From NCBI GenBank assembly GCA_023376005.1, contig CM042151.1, positions 80,830,199-80,894,198 on the forward strand: DNA of 64,000 nucleotides, written 5' to 3'. The notes beneath the pieces are model-generated. The model saw only the letters and a program-made list of their open reading frames with translations, ran no database searches and was not told where the DNA came from. This document shows positions 31,692 through 42,700 of this stretch, in pieces; the stretch's first letter is position 1; each line of letters starts with the position of its first letter. A program made the position numbers and the translations under genes. This DNA comes from Doryteuthis pealeii (lineage: Eukaryota > Mollusca > Cephalopoda > Myopsida > Loliginidae).

Positions 31692-31924
31692 GGATCGGTT
31701 TAGCTCAGTCAGTAGAGCATTCAGCTAGGAATCACAAGGTTCTGGGTTCAATACGGGTCCACGTCAACTCAGCATATGAGTAGCACATGGATCTGTGCGG
31801 TAAAGTAAGGAGCGGATGGTAGGTGTAGCCAAAACAATCTCCTTGGTCTAGCCCTAGTGAAAAGAGGACAGACTCCCTTGCTGTCTGGCTGATACTGACT
31901 ATAAGCCACCCCAACGATGACTTT
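31692..31924 (+). repeat. SINE family 1, full length with tRNA-like head
   Basis: The head (31692-31761) reads as a pseudo-tRNA: D-arm 'tagctcagtcagtagagc' (A box) and T-arm 'ctgggttcaatacgg' (B box). The body and tail define the family used for the other copies. The minus-strand frame here is incidental. Confidence 0.85.
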
Positions 31925-32104
31925 TTATATATACATATTTATCAAAACATAGAATTGTGGCGAAAAATATGGATATGAATCTGACACTATATAGAAATAG
32001 GAAAAACAATATGTAGAAAATTAATACTTTGTAGACAATATTTTTCTTGTCTTTTAAGACAATGGTATCTGTAAGGAATACATCACTCATTTTCAACATC
32101 TCCT

Positions 32105-32840
32105 CATGTACCAATCACATCTTTCAACTTCACCTGTTTCAATCTCTTGACTTTCAACTTTGTTTCAATCACATGACTTTCAACTTCACCTGTTTCAATC
32201 ACATCTTGACTTTCAACTTGACTTTCAATTCACATTTTCACACATCTTGACTTTCAACTTCACCTGTTTCAATCACATCTTGACTTTCAAACTTCACTGT
32301 TTCAATCACATCTTGACTTTCAACTTCACCTGTTTCAATCACATCTTGACTTTCAACTTCACCTGTTTCAATCACATCTTGACTTTCAACTTCACATGTT
32401 TCAATCACATCTTTGACTTTCAACTTCACCTGTTTCAATCACATCTTGACTTTCAACTTCACCTGTTTCAATCACTCTCACTTTGACTTTCAACTTCACA
32501 TGTTTCAATCACATCTTGACTTTCAACTTCACCTGTTTCAATCACATCTTGACTTTCAACTTCACCTGTTTCAATCACATCTTGACTTTCAACTTCACCT
32601 GTTTCAATCACATCTTGACTTTCAACTTCACCTGTTTCAATCACATTTCTTTCAACTTCATGTTTCAATCACATCTTGACTTTCAACTTCACCTGTTTCA
32701 ACTTCACACTTGACTTTCAACTTCACATGTTTCAATCACATCTTGACTTTCAACTTCACCTGTTTCAATCACATCTTGACTTTCAACTTCACATGTTTCA
32801 ATCACATCTTGACTTTCATTTCCACATGTACATATCACGT
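32105..32840. repeat. 33-bp minisatellite, about 22 units
   Basis: The unit is 'tttcaatcacatcttgac' + 'tttcaacttcacctg', exactly 33 bases, so all three frames repeat every 11 codons. On the minus strand one frame reads GEVESQDVIET repeatedly over two stretches (32238-32438 and 32468-32668); plus-strand frames read FNFTCFNHILT or DFQLHLFQSHL. Several units are shortened or lengthened by amounts not divisible by three, so no frame spans the array. Unit variants differ as cacctg/cacatg. No start, splice or flanking exon supports a gene. Confidence 0.9.
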
Positions 32841-33370
32841 CATGAACATTCAATTTGAATGCTAATCAATGAATGGTTATGGGCCTTTTTCTATGTATTT
32901 CCAACTCAACTCATTCAAAATTGTAAGGAGTAAAGAAAACGTGAAATATAAATAATGAATTAAGTAAAACAAAGGGAATATTTTATATTTATTCATTCTT
33001 AGAAGTTTGTTTTGTTTGTTTTTAACCAAATTTCATAAGCTAATAGTGGCTAAAATGTAGAAGTAGGTCCTAATTATTATGCATAGAAGCAAATTCAAAA
33101 TGGATAATAATAAAAGAGTAACATAGAATAATAATTAATTAACAGATAACATACAGAGTGAGGCTGAAATAATAAGGAAATATTATAATACTACTTCAAC
33201 AACTCACTATTGACTATTTTTTATAGAAAACTAGCAGAGCTATTCACAGCATTGCCTGGGATTTATAAAGTTAAAAATAAATCTCTTATCTATATAAATA
33301 AGATTAATGAAAATTCTTTTTCTATATAATTGTTTTATTACACTGAGGAACAATTTTGGACATAATTTCT
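32841..33370. other. AT-rich intergenic, no gene seen
   Basis: A stretch 'actagcagagctattcacag' at about 33231 resembles the start of a widespread repeat type; not assigned. Copy B begins at its end. Confidence 0.5.
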
Positions 33371-34126
33371 GTTGAGTTTGATTTTTCATTTGATTTAGAC
33401 AAATATTGGCATTCTGATTTCAAAACAAGTCAGTTTTTTTCCTTAACGATAATGAAATTTATTCATTCAAAAATATCCATCACCTTTTGAACTACAAAAA
33501 GTCTTTTTCTTTTCTTTTTAGCATATTGTCCTGAACAAGGCTTTATATAAACCAGAACATATAAACATCAACATGAATATAAGCTAATCTTTTTTGGAAC
33601 AATTTGTTTTTCTTTTGAAACCACAAGGTTCCTAGTTCGATACAGGCCCTCACCAACTCAGCGTATGAGTAGCGCTGGGATCTATACAGTAAAGTAAGGA
33701 GCTGATGGTAGGTGTTCTGCTCAACTACAGATGTTAAAATAATCTTCTTGGTCTATTACTAGTGAAAAGGGGATAGACTCCCTTGCTGATTGGTTGATAC
33801 TGACTTTAGGCCACTCCGACAACTTTACTTATGAGTTCATCTTTGCTTCTCCAGCAGTGTTCAGCATGTCTTGTTCATCTTACTCGGATGTTTTGTGTAT
33901 AGCCAAATTCAATTCAATATTTCTATGACTTAAAAATTAGATCAGTCCTCATCTACAGTATTATTATTATTGTTATTATTATTATTATTATTTTGTAATG
34001 ACTCCTAGGGCATCTCCCCTTTCTTACTATCTTCTCATATCAACTTTAAAAAAAGACCAAAAACAAAAAGATTCTTTGCACAGAATATATATATCTATAC
34101 AATATCTATATTGTATTTATACAATA

Positions 34127-34162
<36 letters not shown>

Positions 34163-34170
34163 CTATCTAT

Positions 34171-34209
<39 letters not shown>

Positions 34210-34489
34210 TATTATCATATATATATATTTATATTTATCTATATAATACCCTCTTAATTAAATCTTTTTATTTTTTTTTTATAACCCTCCCTCACTGATT
34301 GGTTGATACTGACTTTAGGCCACTCCGACAACTTTACTTACTTATTTCTATACATAGAATTATATAAAAATGTATTTCTTTTCTTTTACAGATGTTCCAG
34401 TATTGAGTGAAAACATACTTTTGCTTTTTACTTGCATGAATGCCGTCAAATGGATTTGAAAATTTAAGGTCAACCTGATGTGAGAAAAC

Positions 34490-35276
34490 ATGGAAAAATA
34501 TATTCAAGGAAAAAGATTCAATTGTGACATTTGTGGATCTTCATTTTCAAAAGGTTCAATGTTGAAAATACACATGCGTACACACACTGGAGAAAAACCA
34601 TTCACTTGTCAAATATGTAGAGCTGCCTTTTCACAGAGTTCTCATTTAAAAAGACACACGCGCGTACGCACACGGGTGAGAAACCTTACCCTTGTGAAAT
34701 TTGTGGGTCTTTCCTTTCCTGACAGTTCCAGTCAAAAAAAGTCACATGCGGACACACACTGGAGAGAAACCTTATTGTTGTGAAATTTGTAATCTGCTTT
34801 CTCAGATAATTCCACATTAAAAAATCATATGAAAACACACACGCACGAGAAACCTTATTATTGTCAATGTGTGGATCCACATTTTCAAGGAGTTCATATT
34901 TGAAAAAACACTTACAAAGACACATCGGTGATAAGCTATATCCCTGTGAAATGTGTGGGTCTCATTTTCGGACAGTACAGCACTAAAGAGACACACGCGA
35001 ATCCACACTGGAGAGAAACCATATTCTTGTGAAGTGTGTGGATCAACATTTTCAGAAAGTACATATCTAAAGCAGCACATGAGAACTCACACAGGAGAGA
35101 AACCGTATTCTTGTGAAGTGTGTGGATCTGCATTTTCAATAGGATACAATTTAAAAAGGCATATGAGAACTCACACTGGAGAAAAACCATATGTTTGTAA
35201 AGTGTGTGGATCTGCATTTTCACAAAATTCAATTTTGAAAACACACATGCAAAGGCACTCAAATATAAAAACATGA
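34490..35276 (+). pseudogene. Zinc-finger gene, copy B, frame-broken as sequenced
   Basis: This is the counterpart of 1139-1924, with the same start and stop. Six indels break the frame (about +2 at 34663, +1 at 34712, +1 at 34733, -1 at 34790, -1 at 34866, -1 at 34962), five of the six being single bases, several in short homopolymers. The five substitutions are all third-position and synonymous. A relaxed pseudogene should not show that pattern, so I infer an intact allele or paralogue with sequencing or assembly errors. The last four fingers are readable in one frame (from about 34953). Confidence 0.85.
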
Positions 35277-35375
35277 TTGCTGAAAGAATGAATTTGAATT
35301 TTAAAATTATTCAACTAATGGAATTTTTGAATTGATGGATGCTGAATAAAAACTATAATCTTGCAATTTCATATA

Positions 35376-35761
35376 CAGGGGGATGCAAAAGTAGGTATAC
35401 AGTTATAAAAAAAGGAAAACACATTCATTACTCATTGTATTATACAAACAAACAAATGTTACATATACATGTAATAAGAAGCACATGTAGTAAGAAGCTC
35501 TAATCCCACAGGTATGCAAAGGGATGTTTTCAGAATTCACACACTCCTTTAATCGAGAACAGGCAGTCATGCACACTCTAGAACAAAGGTCTTTATCAGC
35601 ATCAATTTGGTTAAATTGCCAATTTACCTGAAGTGAATAAAAGGAAATGAGTAAATCTACATTCATTTTTATTACTTAAGATATGTCACTTTCACTTCAG
35701 TATAATATGACACTAATTTCACTGATATGATACTACTGTATACCTGCTTTTGCACTACCCT
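35376..35761. mobile_element. MITE M1, copy B
   Basis: Same inverted ends as 2024-2411, with TA at both sides. Substitutions near the right end ('tacctgcttttgcac'). Confidence 0.75.
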
Positions 35762-35762
35762 G

Positions 35763-36632
35763 TATTCAAAACTCCTGAGTGAGGACAAGTGTCAGAGAAA
35801 TGTCTCAGACACTTGGTGTCAGCATTGCAACAGTTTCCCACTATTTACAGAGTATTGGAAAGGTAAAAAAGCTCGATAAATGGGTTCCTCATGAGCTCAA
35901 TGAGCACCAAAAACTTAGGAGTTGAAGTGTGCTCGATGCTCAGTTTGCATATCACCAATGACCCCTTTCTTGACGAATAGTCACTTGTGACGAAAAGTGG
36001 ATCCTTTAACGACAACCGTAAATGATCCAGGTCAATGGCTTGATTGTGATGAATCCCCAAAACACTTCCAAAGCAAAAAGTTGCACCAGAAAAGATTAGT
36101 ACCGCTGGTGGTCTGCAATAGGTGTTATCCACTACGACTTTTTGAAACAATCAGACCATTACTGCAGAGATTTACTGCAATCAACTCACTGATATGCACG
36201 CTTGCTTGCTTGCAAAAAAGAAAACCTGTATTAGTGAATCGATGTGGTCCAATTCTCCTCCATGATAATGTTCTGCCACATTTTGCAAGATTGACTGTAC
36301 AGAAACTCACAGACTTGGGATACGAGACCTTACCACATCCTCCATATTCTCCTGATCTTTCACCTATTGATTTTCATTTTTATGGGCACTTAAGCACATT
36401 TTTAAATCATAAAACTTTTCAATTTTAAGAAGAGGTGGAATCATCATTTAAAGATTTTTTTGCATCATAGCCAATAAATTTTTACCAACACGGAATAAAT
36501 GACCTCATAGATCGATGGCAGAGTGCATACTGCCCAAGGCTGCATATTTTGACCTATTTTAACATTTCTACTGTTAATGTTTCAACAATAAATGTATGTA
36601 TTTGAAAATCGGCATTATTTTTTGTAACAACC
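35763..36632 (+). pseudogene. Mariner transposase remnant, copy B
   Basis: Counterpart of 2412-3290. Here the third catalytic block is readable: PHPPYSPDLSPIDFHFYGHL around 36330-36390, with the HDN block at about 36262. The central region is shifted by indels. Still lacks the N-terminal domain; inactive. Confidence 0.8.
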
Positions 36633-36740
36633 TAATATTTTCTTGTCAAGTATATGGATATACTTTTTGCATCCAATTCACAATTGAAAAACTGTTCCTC
36701 TCCTAATAATTTTTTTTTGCAGCTTGATATACTGTATTGA

Positions 36741-37015
36741 GGTGTGTGGTGTAATGGTTACAGTCATAGGAAATAGACTTATTAACCCGAGTTCAAATCT
36801 TGGATGAGGCTGTTTGCATTTCACATAGCATCCTTGGGAAAGATATACATCCAACTGCTCTCCTCCAGCTATGGGTGAATAGTAGGCCAGACTGGGCTCT
36901 TTAACCTTACCTAGGTAACCAGTCCCAGAGAAGGAAAACTCTGTATTTAAACCTGCTAAACCCTGTTTGATAACTTGATGTTTTGTCACATCCTGCTCAT
37001 GTAAAGGGGTTTGTA
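36741..37015 (+). repeat. SINE family 2, copy B
   Basis: Counterpart of 3396-3672. The B box is better preserved here ('gagttcaaatc'). Confidence 0.8.
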
Positions 37016-37019
37016 AATA

Positions 37020-37069
<50 letters not shown>

Positions 37070-37072
<3 letters not shown>

Positions 37073-37769
37073 GTAGGTAAAAGGATAGTGAACAAGAAAT
37101 GATAACTCAAAACAAATCCAAGCATTGAAACGTTTCGTCTGATTTTATACGGACATCCTCAGTCAAAAATTTTTTTATTGAAGCAAAATTACGTGCGAGT
37201 ACATGTGATGTGGTGAGGGGAGGGTGAGTTAGTAGCGGAAGGAGTAAGGGGAGAATTTTTTTTTTTTTAATCCTGAAGTGTAGGTGGCGGAATGAAAAAG
37301 AAAAAAGAATGCCCACACATTAAACTCCCACTACCTACTCTGGTCCATTCGCACCTACACTTCATGATTTTTAAAAAAAAAAAAAATTCTCCCTTACTCC
37401 TTCCACTAAACTGACCTATGACTAATATCACTCAACTCTCCCCTTCTCCTTATCTTCCCCTGACATCAAACACACTAATACCAAGAACTTTATCCTCCCT
37501 ATGACCTACCCTGATGTAGATGGTACTCCAACCTCTCTCTACTTCCTGTAAACTATCCCCTCACTTCATTCATGTCAGTTCATATCCTCCTCCCTTCACT
37601 TTTGCTACTAACTCACCCCCCTCACCACTAATCTGTACTCGCACATAATTTTGCTTTCAATAAAAAATCTTTGACTGAAGGATGTCGTATAAATCGGACG
37701 AAACGTTTCAACGCTTAGATTTGTTTTGAGTTTCATTTCTTTTTTCACTATCCTTTTAACCTACCTCAT
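37070..37769. mobile_element. Fold-back element FB3, inserted in copy B only
   Basis: Left end 'gaggtaggtaaaaggatagt' and right end the complement of 'ctatccttttaacctacctc'. The outer arms pair over ~140-170 bases (37070-37210 with about 37600-37769). A second, inner pair (about 37215-37300 with 37335-37412, 'ggaaggagtaagg' / 'ccttactccttcc') is nested at the left. It splits a (TA)n tract that is continuous in copy A (3680-3712). About 31 non-repeat bases follow the right end before TA resumes. Each outer arm carries a hammerhead-like motif. Confidence 0.8.
37133..37162 (-). ncRNA. Hammerhead-like motif in FB3 left arm
   Basis: Minus strand: CTGAGGA, T, GTC-loop-GAC, GAAA, CG. Stem II is only three pairs. 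The right-arm copy on the plus strand (37675-37703) has one extra base in the CTGANGA box. Confidence 0.25.
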
Positions 37770-37796
37770 ACTGTGGAATCTACTACATCCCATCTT

Positions 37797-37831
<35 letters not shown>

Positions 37832-38169
37832 CTGTATTGCCTATAACTAAATACACCCTAACCAATTTTTTTAATAACATTTTCTTCTAAACCAGAGCTG
37901 GGCAATGATTTTTGCTTGCAGGGCACATTGGAAATTTTTTTAAAAACTTATGGGTTGTTCTAATGTTAATCACCAACAGTGGACAGCCCACGCTGCCAAC
38001 AGAAAAACCTTGCAACAAATAACCACCCAAGCCAACAACTTTTGTGACAGAGGAGCACCACTAAAGAGCTACACACACCTTGGTACATTAAACTGCTACA
38101 AACCTTTTAATATAAATATCAGTGAAACTCAATTTAGTGGAGAAATTACCTGTTTTTTCAAAAGATTCT

Positions 38170-38670
38170 GTAATTTTTGCCAGAGGTAGTATATGGTTTC
38201 ATGTAACTATTTCTGTTTAATAATAATTTGTTTGCTCACAGTTATATGGTTTAAAGTATGCCTATTTAATACTAATAATTTTCAAATAGATCTATTTGAC
38301 TCAAAGATGGGACTCTAACTGGGTCAGAGCGGACCTGTGAGTAATGGTAATGAAGCGATGACACTCACCAGAGCACTAGAACTGGATCTTTACCACTAGA
38401 TGCAGTTTATTTTCATACTTGGGACACTTTTTGATAAAGGTCAGACATTAATTTTTGTTGTAGCTGTGGAGCCCTCCTTGGCCTTTTCCATATTATGCTC
38501 TACTTGGACTTAAAATATACATTGAAACTATATTGTTCCAAGTCAGATGTCTACTCTTTAGATATTTTACAAGACGCATATTGCACAGTTGATCACAAAT
38601 TTCAAATACTATTTTTATGGATTTTTTTCTTCAAACATTCTGAGAGGTTCTTGATAGTTACAGGCTTAAA
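38170..38670. other. Segment present in copy B, absent from copy A
   Basis: Copy A passes from 'aaaagattctgt' (about 4023) to 'cacttgacatattttt' (about 4060) with ~35 unrelated bases, while B carries ~500. It includes a reversed family D fragment (about 38275-38400: 'gactctaactgggtcagag', 'aatggtaatgaagcgatgac'). Insertion in B or deletion in A cannot be told apart here. Confidence 0.65.
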
Positions 38671-38845
38671 CTTGACATATTTTTTTTACTAATATTAAAT
38701 ATTCAATTTCTAGCTCATGAAATTTATATTTTTTTTTTTTTTTTATGAATTAATCATCTTTGTGATTTTTTAATTTTATTTGCAAAAATTTTTTTAAAAT
38801 AAAATTAATGCTCACAAGGTTGTCTTTATGATTTTTTCTTCAACT

Positions 38846-39125
38846 CCAGGTTAAACATGTGCAATCGTGGCTGATAATTGTACTGGGTATGACATTTAAC
38901 TGCATCTAATGGTGAAGTTCCAAGTTTGGAGTTCTGTGGAAGTGGAGTACCCCTTCACACCATAAGACCCAGAGAGGTAATACCTGTTAGGAACCATAAC
39001 AGGTATTGATAAATAGATTTAAAAAATTGAATACCCAACATGAATGAATGAAACAAATTGTATTCAGTATAAAATAACCAACATGTTCACATGCCATAAG
39101 ATCTAACCAACCAACCAACCAACCA
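38846..39125 (+). repeat. Repeat family D, copy B
   Basis: Counterpart of 4232-4516, with the same (CCAA)n tail. Confidence 0.65.
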
Positions 39126-42100
39126 GGTTAATCATATATAACAAAGCCTGTTTAACATCTACAACAATATAGCTTACCTCTGCCTGCAGGATGATTTTGC
39201 TGACAACCGCTAGGAGGTGACACAACTAGTTGCCATAATAACTCTTATAAATCTAATAAATCATGTTCAGTTATATATATATATATATATATGATTCATA
39301 TGGGGTGAGCACACTTCTCGTTATACAAGCACTAAACAAGCCACTTTTTCAATATTTAACCACCTGAGGATTGTATAATACGCATGAAACTGTAGTAACG
39401 GTAAATTAGTACCATTATATTTTATTTGAGAATTAAAACTGCTCTGCAGATTTAGCATTGAGCACTTTTATGTGTAAACACTTTTCACATATGATATTCT
39501 TCATTATATATACTAGCAAATATATGCACACTCCAAGTGCAAGTATTTGAGTTTTAATGAAATAAAATATTATATCAAATTAGAAAGGCTAATGAAACTA
39601 AATGAGAATGTAGATAAAGAAGAATTGAAACAGAGGGGGTATAATCGAAAAATAGAACAACTGAAACTTACTTTTACATCACTCCTGTCTTTCATTGCTA
39701 AATTTTGCTAATTTAACTATTTCGTGAAAATAGTTAAATGTAAAGAATAAAAGAATAAAAAGAGTTATTTCTTGTTAATGGATTTTAAAAAGATTTATCC
39801 CCGAGATTTTTGCTCATATTCATTAATATAAAACCAAACAATTGGAAATCAATAGTACTAAGCGCATATTCATTAAAATCAAATTTTTTATCCAAATTTC
39901 ACTGTAGTTCCAGACATAATGGCAGGGTATTTCCATGTCAAATCATCCAAACCATGTGACCCACCCCCTTCAATTTTTCTCAAATTTTGTTTAGGTGTGG
40001 ATTATGATAAAGTTATCCAATCTCCAAAATTTGAGCTTCCAATTCCAAAAAAAATGGCAGATTTGTTGATTTTTAGCTCTCCAAATTTGAGGGGGGGGGG
40101 TGAAAATTTTTTGGAGAGCTAACTACGTCAATTTTTCGAATTGGAAGCTCAAATTTTGGGGATCATCTATTGTAAACATAGTCCACACCTGGAAAAAATT
40201 TTCAGAAAAATTGAAGAGGGTGGTGACAATTTTACTTTTTTCTGGATGATTTGACATGGAATAGTTTGCAAACTGTCCTTTTCAGGGCAAAACTCAAATT
40301 AAAGTCTTTTGTCAGTGAGTATGATATTTCTTCTAATCCAAAGAATTTCATCCTGGCAAGATATCACTACCAATCTTATCCCAGTAGCTTTTCTGTCTAC
40401 CAAATCCAACTGTTTCCAGACTCTAGACTATTTTGGGGTAATTTCACACCAAATCAAATCATTTTAATAATCAAAGGACTCAAGTTGCTTAAAGCATTGT
40501 TACATACATATTGTATCCCTAATGCTTTTATAAGAAATATATTGTAGAAATCATAATGGTGATTAGTGCAGCTGATGGCCTTGAGGGTGAGTGACGGCGC
40601 TTGACCTCAATCTCACCTTGCCTTGCAGGGATGGATCGTGAGAACCGGAAGCCATAGAAGACCCTCTTCCGGTTTAAGGATATATTAAGTTTAAGTCAGA
40701 GGTAGCAGCGAGCTCGAAGGGGTAAGTCATATTATACACGCGGTCCCTCAACTGCGCAGGTGTCTGGGTTGGGGATTTGGAATAAAGTAACATCAACGTA
40801 AATCGAAGTCTTGTGTTTATTGCCTAAAAACTAACAATGACACAGGGCTTCTGATAATAAGAAATCCGACAGAAACCCCAAGAAAGTCAACACCAGACGC
40901 AAGATGATAGACGATAGAAATAGCAAAGCTGGCCAGAAAAAAGTATGACCAAGATATAGAAGAAGTAAAGAAAGTTATATACAGCAATCAGCTTGTTGCT
41001 TAAATGGTCACCCATCTAAATATTAAACAGGCCATAACTGCTTAACTTCACTGATCTAGCAGAAACTGGTGCTTTCAGTGTGACTAGTCATATGATGTTT
41101 TTCGCGTGACTCATATAATTTCCCAGGATATAGGCAATTAAATTCGGATGAAGAAGACGACAACAATAATTAAAGATAAAAAAACATACATTCAAAAGGG
41201 TACAAAAGTTGCAAACTTAATGGCGTTTGCAACCAGATTTATCTTGCTAAGGGTTTAAAAATATAGGGAGCACAAAAATACATGTCTCACTGTTGACTGC
41301 TCAACACTATAGGTGACTTTTTTCCTAGAATTCAATTTAGGCGCCAATATTGTATATTGGCGAGTCACCCTCTGGTGCAAGGGGCAGATAATTTATCTAT
41401 AATTTTTCTGATCTAGACTATAATGCCAAACTTTTGAATCACCATAGTATCTATAAATCTGAAAAAGAAAGATACTATTTTATATTGTTTTAAAATCTTT
41501 AAGCACTATCAAAGAAATTAACAAAAAACACAGTTATCTGGTAAGTGACATTTATTCTTATTTTGTCATTCTAAATCTGAATAAGTTTTAAAATAAAGTC
41601 ACAAAAAAACAAATGCTTTATTCTCATCTACTTAATCAAATTTAAAAGGTATAATCATACATTTAATTTCCAAACATACCATAATTTCTAAGGGTAATCC
41701 CAAATGTAAGGTCTTCAAAATATTTAGAAATCACACAAATGTTTATTGTCAATGATGTTTATATCATTTTAACCCTTTATCAAACAGAGTGTCCCAATAA
41801 CAATAAATAAAAGTATTAAAACATCTTTGTAAATTATCATCCTACCTTATTAAAAAAAAAACTACTTCAAGAGAGGCACTTTTAATTTATCACATTAGTT
41901 ACTTCCCTTCATTTTGCAGATGGCAGTGTAATATATTATCTGATCAGTGCACCCAAGGACCAGGCTGAAAAGGAAGTGCATGGGGGTCAGGTGCAGCCTG
42001 GAAACGAAAACAGGATGTGGCCCTGACCTGACCTTTGCACCTGGAAATGCAGGTGAACATTTGACATGTTTTAGGTACAGAAATCTGTAGGCGTAGCCAT

Positions 42101-42439
42101 AGCCAATGAAAACAGCCTGCATGGGTGAAGAGGCATGTCTACAGAAAAAACTGCGTAGGTGTCACAAACAAAGAGGCGTGACACCGGGGGTCAGACTACA
42201 ATAAAAGAAGCCCATAGAGATCGATTAAAGAGACAACGATCGGGGTTCGAACAGAACTCCCGAAGGCTCCACATTTGCGTAACCCTGCAACGACTCTTAG
42301 CTGTACACAACCGAGGGAATAAACATCTCATCTTACATTTTCCTAATACAAGTGTTTGTGTTCTTGACGGGTCCAGTGTTGTAACAGCAGTGGTAAATAA
42401 AGGGTTAAAGTTTGAACATGTGTCTATTTTTCTACTTAA

Positions 42440-42700
42440 TCACCATTTTAGTTGATGCAGTTTTTGTGTGCTCATGCCATACCAGCTCGCCACCATTGAA
42501 ACTTGTCATTGTCACAAATTCCTTACACCATTTGCATATGTTTCTGACATCCATGCATGACTCTCCATACACTTCCATTAATTAGCAATGAATTTCAATC
42601 AGTTTAATGCCTTTTGTATTCAAAAACTGAATTTTACACTTGGCAGTAATGTGATTTGGGAGCTCCATCAGAAACGACTGCCAGACCAAGAATGAGTGTG
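42440..42700 (-). pseudogene. Mos1-type HTH remnant, copy B
   Basis: Counterpart of 7745-8005, same TKGIKLIEIHC then stop. The stop is therefore old and shared, not an error of one copy. Confidence 0.55.

Noticed and set aside
31692..31761. A real tRNA gene
   Set aside because: Cloverleaf is incomplete and the same head sits on a SINE body repeated through the window.
32105..32840. CRISPR array
   Set aside because: Direct 33-bp units without unique spacers; eukaryotic minisatellite.
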